Notes under the pieces: model-generated
Databases searched by the model: none
Seen by the model: the letters and a program-made list of their open reading frames with translations, nothing else
Told to the model about the DNA's origin: nothing
Part shown: in pieces, positions 18,112 through 27,600 of the stretch
How the letters are laid out: each line of letters opens with the position of its first letter
Numbering within the stretch: position 1 is the first letter of the stretch
Assembly (NCBI GenBank): GCA_016712345.1
Contig: JADJRH010000011.1
Location: forward strand, 2,790,001-2,854,000
Reading direction: 5' to 3'
DNA from: Polyangiaceae bacterium
Lineage (GTDB): Bacteria > Myxococcota_A > Polyangia > Polyangiales > Polyangiaceae
Length of the DNA: 64,000 nucleotides
Made by a program: the position numbers and the translations under genes

Positions 18112-21100
18112 ATGTTACGCTTGCTCCGTCTGGCTCCGCTCAGCTTGGTCGCTCTGTTTGGCGGGGGTGCCCATGCCCAGGGACTACCAGATATCGATCG
18201 TGCTCTGAACGCACCGGCGCCGACCGCCGGAGACACCCTGGCCTCCCGCAATGGCGTGGTCGCTTCGGTCGCTCCGCACCGCGGCGTCCCAACTTTTTTT
18301 TGGGCCGACCGCGCGCGTGCGGCGCTGGACGGACCACTCACCCATGCGCCTCCCGCCGAGCAGGCTATGGCATTTGTGCACCGGAACGCCCGCCTCTATG
18401 GGCTCTCACCCGCCGCATTAGAGGCGGCCTACGTTCGCGAAGTGCACGACACGGGGCGCGGTGGCATTGTGGTGATCTTGGGCCAGCGCATCGACGGCGT
18501 GGAACTCTTCCAGACGGAGATGAAGGTGCTGCTCGATCGTGGGGGTCGCCTGGTGGCCATCGGCGGCAACCTGCATGGCAGCGCCACGCCAACGGCGAAA
18601 AGCGGCGAGCTGGCATTCACGCTCGATGCGGCCCAGGCCGTCGCGGTTGCCGCGACAGACACTTTCCGGACGCCGCTCCAGGCCGGTGACCTCGCCAGGC
18701 TCGACAGGGAGAAGGCCGGCTATGGTTATTTCGCCCTTGCGCCGGGCCCGAAGACCGCCGGCGGCAAGCTGGCATTCGCCACGCCCGCGCGGGCCAAAAA
18801 GGTCTTTTACGCCTTGCCCGGCCGCCTGGTGCCAGCCTATTACCTCGAAGTGGACGCGGCCCAAGAAGCGGGCACTTCGTCGGAGCTGCGCGGCTACGTG
18901 ATCGCAGCCGACAACGGAGAGATCCTGGTGCGACGCAATCTGGTCCAGGACGCCTCCTACAAGTATCGGGTCTGGGCCGACAGCGCCGCGCCCTTCGTGC
19001 CATCCTCGGGCGGCCCCCAAGCCGACTTTGCGCCCCACCCTACCGGTGTCCCCGACGGCAGCTCACCGGCGTTCACCGCGCCGGGGCTGGTTTCTGTCGA
19101 AGCTTTCAATACCGGCCCCAATGGAGCCCCGGATCCGTGGCTGAGCGATGCCGCGACCAAGACCGATGGCAATAACGTGGACGCGTATGCTGACCTGGCC
19201 GGTCCCGACGGCTTCACTCCGGGGGCCGACCTGCGGGCCACAATCACGAGCGCGTTTACGTTCGATCGCACGTTCGACACTTCGCTCGCGCCGGACGCGT
19301 CAAAGGACCAGATCATGGCGGCAACCACGCAGATGTTCTTTGTGACCAACTGGCTCCATGACTACTTCTATGACTCCGGCTTCAATGAGGCGGCGGGCAA
19401 TGCGCAAGCCTCGAACTTCGGCCGTGGCGGTGTGGAGGGCGACTCGATGCGCGTCGAGGCTCAGGATCTGGACGGCACCAACAACGCGAATATGACCACC
19501 CCGGCCGACGGCGGTCGGCCACGCATGCAGATGTATCTGTGGGACGGCGTCACGAGTTCATCCCTGGTCGTCAAGCCTTCGAACCTCATGCCCGCACACC
19601 AGGTGGCGAGCTTTGGCGCCAGTTCTTACAACGTCACCGCGAGCTTGATCCTGGCCAACGACGGCGTCGGCACCAAAACAGATGGCTGCCAAGCGCTGAT
19701 TAACAATGTGGCCGGGAAGATCGTTCTGCTCGACCGCGGCTCGTGCACCTTCGAGTCAAAGGTGTTGCGGGCGCAGCAAGCGGGCGCTGTGGGTGTGCTC
19801 CTCGCCAGCAACAACGGCAGCAGTTTGCCCACCATGACCGACGATCCCGCCACCGACGGCGTGACCATCGGCTCGCTCGGTATCTCGCTAAGCACCGGTA
19901 ACACCCTCAAGGCCTCTCTGGCCAATGGCGCCCCCCTGACCGTGACCATGGTGGTCGACCCCGGACCCATGCGCGACGGTTCGATCGACAACGACATGGT
20001 GGCGCACGAGTGGGGTCATTACCTCCACCACCGCCTGGTCGCCTGCGGATCCGAACAGTGTGGCGGCGAGAGCGAGGGCTGGGGCGACTTCAACGCGCTG
20101 CTTATGAAAGTGCGAAAGGGTGACGACGTGGCGAACGGCACTTTCGCGCTCGGGAGCTACGTGACCGCCGCCTTCGGTGATGCCGGCTACTTCGGCATCC
20201 GCCGTTTCCCTTACACGCGCGACCTGAACAAGAACGGCCTGACATTCGAACACATGAGCAACGGCGAGCCGCTGCCGGCCGGGCCGCAGCAGGAGTCCGC
20301 TTCCGGCAACTGGGAGCGCCACAACATGGGCGAAGTCTGGGCCAGCATGCTCTTCCAGGCCTATACCGGCCTGCTCCAGAGCGGCAATCACCCGTTCGAA
20401 GAGAGCAAGCGCCGCATGGCCGATTATATGGTCGCCGGGATGAAGATGGCCCCGGTGGACCCGACCGTCACCGAGCAGCGTGACGCGATCCTGGCTGCCG
20501 CGGCAGCCAACGATTTCAATGATTTTTTGGTGCTCGCGGAGGGTTTCGCCGAACGTGGGGCCGGCACGTGCGCCGTCTCGCCGCCTCGCAACTCGGCCGA
20601 CGGCCATGGCGTGGTTGAGGACTTCTCGGTGTCGGGCAGGCAGGTGCTTGCCTCGGCGACGCTCGACGACAGCGTGCAGAGCTGTGACGGCGACGGGATC
20701 CTCGACGCGGGCGAGATCGGCAAGCTGCACCTGGAGGTGCGCAATGGCGGGGCGGCGGTGCTCGCCGGAACCACCGCGGCGGTCACCTCGGTCACGACGG
20801 GGATCTCGTTCCCCAACGGCAACACGGTGACATTGCCCGCCCTTGCGCCGTTCGAGGCCGCCACGGCCACGGTGGACGTGGCGCTCGACGGCGGCGGGAA
20901 TGTCCCGCTGGAGGCGGTGCTCACCGTCACCATGACCAACGCCACGTCGTGTAGCCCGTCGGTGAAAGACGTGGTGTCCATCCGCGTGCATCACGACGAC
21001 GTGCCGGACGACAGCACCACCGAGACGGTCGACAGCGACGAGGCTCCGTGGACCCATTGGGAAGCGCCGGGGTACGAGGATCTCGCCGCCGACATCTGGA

Positions 21101-22881
21101 GCCGGGTTGAACAGCCGAGCGGCAACTTTCGCTTCTACGGCCGGAATTTCGCGATCTACTCGGACACGGCCCTGGTTTCGCCGGACCTCGTGGTCGGCGC
21201 GGCGCCGTTGGTCATCAGCTTTGCCCACGCCCACGATTTCGAGTCTTCGCCGGCCAGTCCGGGCCAGGCTAATACTCACTGGGACGGTGGTGTAGTTGAA
21301 ATCACCGGCGACGGAGGGGCTACCTGGCAGGATGTCAGCGCGTTCGGCAATCCGGGTTATGGCGGCGTCATTGCCGACGTGGCGGGAGCCGACAACCCGC
21401 TGGCCGATCGTCCGGCGTATGTGGCGCGCAATGCGGCGTGGCCGCAGACGAACTCTGTGACCCTGAACTTGGGCACGGCGTTCGCCGGCAAGACTGTGAA
21501 GATCCGATTCCGTGTCGGCACGGACGTGGGCGTCGGAGCGCCGGATTTCCACGGCTGGTACCTGGACGACATCGCTGTGCAGGGCATCACCAACAAGCCC
21601 TTTCGCAACGTCATGACCGAAACGGGCGAGTGCAATCTCGCCACCAAGGCCAATGCGGGTGCCGATCTTGTGGTGGACGAGGGCAGCTTGGTCGCACTCG
21701 ACGCCTCGCAGAGCACGGACCCCGAGAACGACGCACTGACGTTCGGTTGGATGCAGATCGCGGGACCCAGCATCGTGCTGGCCAACGCCGCCAGCCTCGC
21801 GCCAAGCTTCACGGCGCCCGAGGTTGCAGCCGACACGACCCTCACCTTTGAACTCACGGTGAGCGACGGCGTGAACAGCGACACGGACTCGGTCAGCGTG
21901 CTGGTGAAAGACCTCTCAGGGAGCGGCGGCTCTGCCGGCGGCGCTTCCAACGGCGGCTCCGACGGCGGCGCTTCCGACGGCGGCTCTTCCGACGGCGGCT
22001 CTTCCGACGGCGGCTCTTCCGACGGCGGCGCTTCCGACGGCGGTGGCCGAAACCCAGTGAACAGCTGCACCTGCCGCATGGCCGGGGGCGACAGCCACGG
22101 TCCCGGCGCCTTGCTGTCACCCCTGCTCGGCTTCGTGCTGTTTCTTGCGCGCCGACGGCAGCGAGCGGCGCGGCTCTGGATTTCTCGGTGGTTGCGGCGG
22201 CGGGGGGGAGCCGTTTTTTTCTTGGCTGCTGTGGTCGGGTTGCTCAGCGGGTGCAATGGCAACGTGGCGGCGGGCAGTGGGGATGGCGGGAACGGCGGTG
22301 ATGGAAACGGGGGAGCCGGTGGCAACGGGGGCAGCTCCGGCGCGGGGGGCTCCGGTGGCATTGCATGCGCCGGGTTACCTGAGATTGCCTGCCTCGGCGC
22401 CTTCCCCGAGTGTGTGCCGGTCTACGACGATCTCTGCTGTGCGAGCTGCGACCCAGCGGGGGGCTGCGCCGACTGCTTCGAGATTCGTTTCGATCACTGC
22501 GAGCCGCTGAACCAGGCCTGCAACAACGGCCCTGAGTGTGGCCTCGTGCCCGAGTGGGCCTGCAATGGCAAAGACGCCGGTTGCGACATCGATCCCGGCG
22601 CCTCGCAGACCCCGTGCGCGTCGGAGGCCGGCTGTGTCCCGGCGTATTGCCCCACCGACGGTGAGTGCGATGTCGACCCGATCTGCCACCCGGTGAAAGC
22701 GGGCATGTGCGTCGTCCAGTGCGATGCCATTCCGCCGAGCTGCCCTGCGGGGACTTTCCCCGAGAGCGACGGGTTCTGCCACACGGGGCGATGCATCCCT
22801 GAGAGTCTGTGTGTGCTCGGGCGCAGAGGGTCGAATGCTCGCTCTTCGGGCGGCTGCGTAAGTGGCTGGTGTTTTTCGTGA
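18112..22881 (+). CDS. M36 (fungalysin-like) metallopeptidase with PA, PKD-like and MYXO-CTERM regions, fused in frame to a Cys-rich lipoprotein
   Basis: 1589 residues from ATG 18112 (GGAGA eight bases upstream). Signal peptide about 1-22 (cut near GAHA/QG); propeptide (FTP-like) to about 230. The M36 catalytic region has HEWGH (H632, E633, H636) and the third ligand in GESEGWGD (about E655). A protease-associated (PA) domain is inserted before it (about 520-600: KIVLLDRGSCTFESK). After the peptidase come a CARDB-like beta domain, a MAM/jelly-roll-like region and a PKD/REJ-like domain ending near 1275. Next is a GGSSDGG repeat, then CTCRMAGG, a hydrophobic stretch and RRRQR, which is a MYXO-CTERM-type sorting tail (about 1318-1350). 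The frame then continues without stop into a second signal (LLSGC) and a Cys-rich domain of about 170 residues. It is exported and probably surface-displayed or released. Confidence 0.85.
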   Translation: MLRLLRLAPLSLVALFGGGAHAQGLPDIDRALNAPAPTAGDTLASRNGVVASVAPHRGVPTFFWADRARAALDGPLTHAPPAEQAMAFVHRNARLYGLSPAALEAAYVREVHDTGRGGIVVILGQRIDGVELFQTEMKVLLDRGGRLVAIGGNLHGSATPTAKSGELAFTLDAAQAVAVAATDTFRTPLQAGDLARLDREKAGYGYFALAPGPKTAGGKLAFATPARAKKVFYALPGRLVPAYYLEVDAAQEAGTSSELRGYVIAADNGEILVRRNLVQDASYKYRVWADSAAPFVPSSGGPQADFAPHPTGVPDGSSPAFTAPGLVSVEAFNTGPNGAPDPWLSDAATKTDGNNVDAYADLAGPDGFTPGADLRATITSAFTFDRTFDTSLAPDASKDQIMAATTQMFFVTNWLHDYFYDSGFNEAAGNAQASNFGRGGVEGDSMRVEAQDLDGTNNANMTTPADGGRPRMQMYLWDGVTSSSLVVKPSNLMPAHQVASFGASSYNVTASLILANDGVGTKTDGCQALINNVAGKIVLLDRGSCTFESKVLRAQQAGAVGVLLASNNGSSLPTMTDDPATDGVTIGSLGISLSTGNTLKASLANGAPLTVTMVVDPGPMRDGSIDNDMVAHEWGHYLHHRLVACGSEQCGGESEGWGDFNALLMKVRKGDDVANGTFALGSYVTAAFGDAGYFGIRRFPYTRDLNKNGLTFEHMSNGEPLPAGPQQESASGNWERHNMGEVWASMLFQAYTGLLQSGNHPFEESKRRMADYMVAGMKMAPVDPTVTEQRDAILAAAAANDFNDFLVLAEGFAERGAGTCAVSPPRNSADGHGVVEDFSVSGRQVLASATLDDSVQSCDGDGILDAGEIGKLHLEVRNGGAAVLAGTTAAVTSVTTGISFPNGNTVTLPALAPFEAATATVDVALDGGGNVPLEAVLTVTMTNATSCSPSVKDVVSIRVHHDDVPDDSTTETVDSDEAPWTHWEAPGYEDLAADIWSRVEQPSGNFRFYGRNFAIYSDTALVSPDLVVGAAPLVISFAHAHDFESSPASPGQANTHWDGGVVEITGDGGATWQDVSAFGNPGYGGVIADVAGADNPLADRPAYVARNAAWPQTNSVTLNLGTAFAGKTVKIRFRVGTDVGVGAPDFHGWYLDDIAVQGITNKPFRNVMTETGECNLATKANAGADLVVDEGSLVALDASQSTDPENDALTFGWMQIAGPSIVLANAASLAPSFTAPEVAADTTLTFELTVSDGVNSDTDSVSVLVKDLSGSGGSAGGASNGGSDGGASDGGSSDGGSSDGGSSDGGASDGGGRNPVNSCTCRMAGGDSHGPGALLSPLLGFVLFLARRRQRAARLWISRWLRRRGGAVFFLAAVVGLLSGCNGNVAAGSGDGGNGGDGNGGAGGNGGSSGAGGSGGIACAGLPEIACLGAFPECVPVYDDLCCASCDPAGGCADCFEIRFDHCEPLNQACNNGPECGLVPEWACNGKDAGCDIDPGASQTPCASEAGCVPAYCPTDGECDVDPICHPVKAGMCVVQCDAIPPSCPAGTFPESDGFCHTGRCIPESLCVLGRRGSNARSSGGCVSGWCFS

Positions 22882-22952
22882 AGAGCAGCCGCGATCACGC
22901 GTCCGAGCGAGTTACGAAAGCGCGAAGGGCGAAGCACACCGAGGAGCGCCCG

Positions 22953-24428
22953 TCACTTCGTGTCGCCGCCGCCGCGAGGACGCGGGATATCGTGGCGGTT
23001 GAGCCGGGCGATCAGCGTTCCTCGGGAAATTCCCAGCAGTCGCGCGGCATGCGTCTGGTTCCCGGCGCACTTGTCGAGCGCGGCCAGGATGCGAGCGCGC
23101 TCCTCCTCGCTTCCCGAGCCACCGGAAGAAGACGGTGGGGGTTGTGGCGGCGCGGCGTGAAAGGCGGGCTGCGTTGGCGGCGCGGGCGGGATCGCCGGAT
23201 ACCACGACGGCGGCGTCAGCGTTGGAGAAGGCGCCCGAGCCCGAGGCAGGCTGTCCATTTGCAGGTTTTGCGCGGTGATGACGTTGTTCGCGCACAGAAC
23301 GAGGGCGCGCTCCATCGTATTGCGCAGCTCGCGAATGTTCCCCGGCCAGTCGTGGGCTTTGAGAATGGAGACCGCCTCGGGTGACAGATGCGGCGCGTCA
23401 GCCAGTCCAGCCCGGCGGGCGGCCAAGCCGAGAAAGTGGCGCGCCAGCTCCTCGATCTCCATCGTACGTTCGCGGAGCGGCGGGATTGCCAGGGAGATTC
23501 CGTTGATTCGAAAGAACAAGTCCTGCCGGAACTCCCCGCGCTCCACTGCCTCGCGTACGTTGCGGTGGGTCGCCGCGATGAAGCGCACGTCAATGCTTCG
23601 CGATTGGCGGTCGCCAATTCGAGTGATCTTTCGCTCCTCAAGGACACGCAGGAGCTTCACTTGCAAAGAGGGCGGCATTTCGCCGACCTCGTCGAGGAAC
23701 ACCGTGCCGCCATCGGCGCTCTCCAAAAGGCCGATCTTCGTTTGCACCGCACCGGTGAACGCGCCTTTCTCGTGCCCAAACAGCTCGCTTTCGAGCAGGT
23801 TCTCCGGGAATGCGCCGCAATTCAGGCACAAAAACGGTCGTTCTGCGCGGGGCGATTGGCGGTGGATTGTCTCCGCGAGCACTTCCTTGCCGGCGCCCGT
23901 CTCGCCGAGGATGAGAATGCTGATTTGACTCTGCGCCACCCGCCCGGCGAGTTCGTACAGCTCGCGCATCTGCGGCGATGCCACAACCACGCTCGGCCGC
24001 TCAGCTGCGCCCGAACGGTCCGGCGGCACGGGTTCGGCGCTCAGCTCGCTGACCAAAACCTTAACCGACCCGAGTTGAAGGACGTCGCCCATCGCAATCG
24101 GAGCGCATTGCCCCGGGTCGACCTTGCGATCGCCCACCCAGGTGCCGTTGGCGCTGCGCGTGTCCATAATCTGCGGCACAGCTTCGTTGTTGTAGAGGAT
24201 TGCATGCCTCCGCGAGATTGAGACGTGGCCCAGTTCGATGTCTGCCTTGCCGCCGCGCCCAAGAACAACGACGCGCCGCGGCGCGATCGGGTACGTTGCC
24301 GGGCTGCCGATGACTCGGAGCAGCAGATGTTTCGGCGCATTTGGCTCGCCGGACGGAGGGCTTCCGTGCTTGAAGGTCTCCTGTTCGGCGTACGGAGCTG
24401 GCCTTTTGGGGAGCATTGGCCGAGCCAT
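22953..24428 (-). CDS. FHA-domain sigma-54-dependent transcriptional activator
   Basis: 491 residues from ATG 24428 (MARPMLPKRP); the frame is open 50 codons further, but that part is low in complexity. FHA domain about 45-125 with GRGG (58), SISRRH (70-75) and SANGTW: it binds phosphothreonine, so it probably receives input from a Ser/Thr kinase. The AAA+ sigma-54 interaction domain covers about 145-375: Walker A GETGAGKE (175-182), the complete GAFTGA loop (222-227), LDEVGEM and R-finger region. A Pro-rich linker leads to a Fis-type helix-turn-helix (about 445-485: GNQTHAARLLGISRGTLIARL). It activates sigma-54 promoters. It is divergent from the kinase-WD40 gene with 250 bases between, so the two may be functionally paired (inference). 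Confidence 0.93.
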   Translation of the reverse strand: MARPMLPKRPAPYAEQETFKHGSPPSGEPNAPKHLLLRVIGSPATYPIAPRRVVVLGRGGKADIELGHVSISRRHAILYNNEAVPQIMDTRSANGTWVGDRKVDPGQCAPIAMGDVLQLGSVKVLVSELSAEPVPPDRSGAAERPSVVVASPQMRELYELAGRVAQSQISILILGETGAGKEVLAETIHRQSPRAERPFLCLNCGAFPENLLESELFGHEKGAFTGAVQTKIGLLESADGGTVFLDEVGEMPPSLQVKLLRVLEERKITRIGDRQSRSIDVRFIAATHRNVREAVERGEFRQDLFFRINGISLAIPPLRERTMEIEELARHFLGLAARRAGLADAPHLSPEAVSILKAHDWPGNIRELRNTMERALVLCANNVITAQNLQMDSLPRARAPSPTLTPPSWYPAIPPAPPTQPAFHAAPPQPPPSSSGGSGSEEERARILAALDKCAGNQTHAARLLGISRGTLIARLNRHDIPRPRGGGDTK

Positions 24429-24678
24429 GTTAGCTTGTCTTGGGCGTGACTGGCAGTGCGCAAGCGCGAAAGCCCACGGTCGTCGCGGCACTTCTCGGCC
24501 TCGCGCATCGAAGTAGGAAGTTGCCGCTTGACGCGGATCTCGTTCTCGTGGTAGGCGACCCGTCGTTCGGCCCGGCAAACGTTGAGCCTGGGCTTGCGAA
24601 CCGAGACTGGCGCACGGACGCTCGGAGCCGGCTTCGCATACGAGTCAGCCGCTTCAATCTCGGCTATGCTGCGCCGGG

Positions 24679-27600
24679 ATGTCTCTCCGAACCGACGCCA
24701 CGCGGCAGCTCGAACGAACCGATGCGGGATCAGCCGAGCGCTCGGACACCACGTCGCAGACGGTTGAACTTCGCTCCGCTGAGGTGCCCAAGTCGGACCC
24801 AAGTGCCTTGTCTCCAGGCACAATGGTCGGACCTTACGAAATCATCCGGCAGATTGGCGTTGGTGGCATGGGTCGCGTACTCCTCGCCCGCGACACCCGC
24901 CTCGGCCGCTTGGCTGCGCTCAAGTTCCTGCTCCGGGCTCGCTCCACCAACGATGCGAATCGATTTGTCGTGGAGGCGCGCGCCACGGCGCAGCTCAGCC
25001 ACGAAAACGTCGTCGTGATTTACGACGTGGGTGAGCACGAGGGCTGGCCTTTTATGGCGCTGGAATACGTTAAAGGTCAAACCTTGCGGCAATGGATTGC
25101 AGACCGCAAAGCCAAGAAGGGGGACGCCCCCGGCCTGCTGGTGCTGCCGCGGGTGGCGGCGGAGTTGATGCTTCCTGTCGCGAGAGCGCTCGCCCACGCG
25201 CACGAGCGGGGAATCGTGCACAGGGACATGAAGCCATCGAACGTGGTGTTGACAGACACGGGCGGTATCAAAGTGCTCGACTTCGGGATCGCCAAGATTC
25301 TGTCCGCGATCGAGCCCCGGCCCGAAATCACGCTCCGCGATGTCACCCTCCGCGAGCTGGTCCAGCGAGGGCGGGCCCCTTCGGCGGTTCAGACCAGCTC
25401 CGCGATCGGCACCGCGATGTACATGGCGCCAGAGCAGTGGCAGATCGGCGAAGTGGACCACCGCGCCGACATCTGGGCGCTCGGGCTCATGTTTCACGAA
25501 TTGCTCTTTGGAGCGTCCCCTCTGCGCGCTTTGCTCGACAGCGATGGCATGGTGGGAATGGCGAGTCTGCTCGATTTGGACACGCCGCTCTGCGACCTGC
25601 GCGCCGAACATCCCGAGCTGGGAAAGCTCGGGGCGATCATTGACCGCTGTTTGATCAAACGCAAGGAAGACCGCCTGGGTTCGGCTGCGGAACTCGCCGA
25701 GGAACTGACCGCTTTCGTGGCGGCGCAGGCGTCCGGGACGCTCGAAAATCACGACCCTTTCGCGGGCCTCTCGGCGTTTCAGGAGGGCGACGCAGTGCGC
25801 TTCTTCGGTCGCGATCGCGCGATCCACCAGGCCGTTCAACGCCTCGCCGAGCAGCCGCTCTTGATGGTCATGGGGGCGTCCGGCGCGGGCAAGTCGTCCT
25901 TCGTTCGTGCGGGGCTGATCCCCGCGCTCAAACAAGGCGGCGACGCCTGGGAGGCTTTCGTCCTGCGCCCTGGGCCGTACCCGCTTCTTTCGTTGGCGGA
26001 ACTCTTAATGCGGCACTCGTGGCGGTTGGCGGGACGCGACCGAAACAAATCGCTGGTGGAAGAAGAGTCGACGGCCGAGTCCAGCGCATCCGACGCGCCG
26101 CCGATCGTGCTCGCGCCACGTCCGATCGACCCGCGCGCTACGGGCACTGAGCGCGAACTCCAGAGGGATGTGCTCGGCTCCAGGCTTTCGACGGAGCCCG
26201 GCTTCCTCGCGAAGCAGTTGCGGGCGCGGGCGCGCCGCAAGGGCGAGAAGATCCTGCTCGTCATCGATCAGCTCGAGGAGGTCTACACGCTCGCATCCGC
26301 GCGGGATCGAGCCGCGTTTTTCGCGTGCCTCGCCGGCGTGGCCGACGATGTCGGATCGCCTCTGCGGGTCGTTACGACGCTCCGCTCCGATTTCCTCGAC
26401 CGGCTGGTCGACGCGCAGTCTATCCTCCCAGGGTTGGGCTTCCTGCTCATGCCGCTCGACAGGAACGAGCTGCGTGAAGCTCTCACGAAGCCCATTGCGG
26501 CACTCGATTACCGCTTCGATCCGCCGGAGCTGGTCGAACGAATGCTCAATGAACTCTCCCACACGCGCGGGGCGCTCCCCTTGCTCCAGTTTACGGCGGC
26601 GCAACTGTGGGCGAAGCGCGACACGACTCACCGCACGCTGACCGAGGCGAGCTACCTGGCACTCGGCGGCGTCGGCGGAACGCTTGCGCGGCATGCGGAC
26701 GAGCTTCTGTCGGCCATGCCGCCCAAGGACAAACCGATCGTGCGCTCGCTGCTGCTCCGCCTGGTGACGCCGGAGCGCACCCGGGCGCTCCCGAGGTTGG
26801 GGGAACTCCTTGAACTTCCGCCGGGCAGGCACGACATACGCCGCACGTTGGACCGGTTGATCGCAGCGCGCCTTCTGACAGTCGACGGAAACGGCGAAGA
26901 GGACAGCACCGTCGAGATCGTGCACGAGTCGCTGATCATGCACTGGCCGACGCTGAACAGGTGGCTCGACGAGGAAACCGACGACGCCTTGTTCCTCGCG
27001 CGGCTGAGGACCGCCGCGCGCGAGTGGCGAGCCAGCGGCGAGCGTGCCGGGTTGCTCTGGACGGGTGAGGCCGCTGGTGAAGCGGCGCGCTTCCCCGCGG
27101 GGCGAATCGCCGAACTTGCCCCTGCGGAAGCGCGGTTTCTCGCAGCGGTAATCGAACGCGCCGACCGCGCAAGAAAGCGACGCCGCAGATCCATCGCCGG
27201 CGCGTTCGTGATGCTCAGCGTCGCCGTGCTCTCGGTTTCGTATTTGGCTTTCCGAGCGCGCACAGAGGCTCGGCGTTCGGCCGAACTCGCCGCGGAGATG
27301 GGCGCCCAAAAAAGCGAGTCCGAGCGCAACGCCGTGCGCGCCCGTAACGCGAGCCGTCTCTCGGCGGCCCGCGAGCGACAGAACGACCCCACAACGGCGC
27401 TCGCCCTTCTGCGCGAGATCGAGCCGGGGTCCATTCCACCGGGGTGGGTTCCGCTCGCGCACTGGGCGCTCCACGCGGGCGTCGCTCGCTTCGCGCTTCC
27501 TCATGTGGACGTTGTCCTGTCGGTCGCTTGGAGCGCCGACGGTCGCCGGATCGCCACCGCGTCCGCCGACAACCTCGTGCGGCTTTGGAGCGCCGACGGC

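Noticed and set aside
19888..21552. Minus-strand frame of 554 codons opposite the M36 peptidase
   Set aside because: His/Arg/Val-rich antisense shadow; the plus strand has HEWGH and domain motifs.
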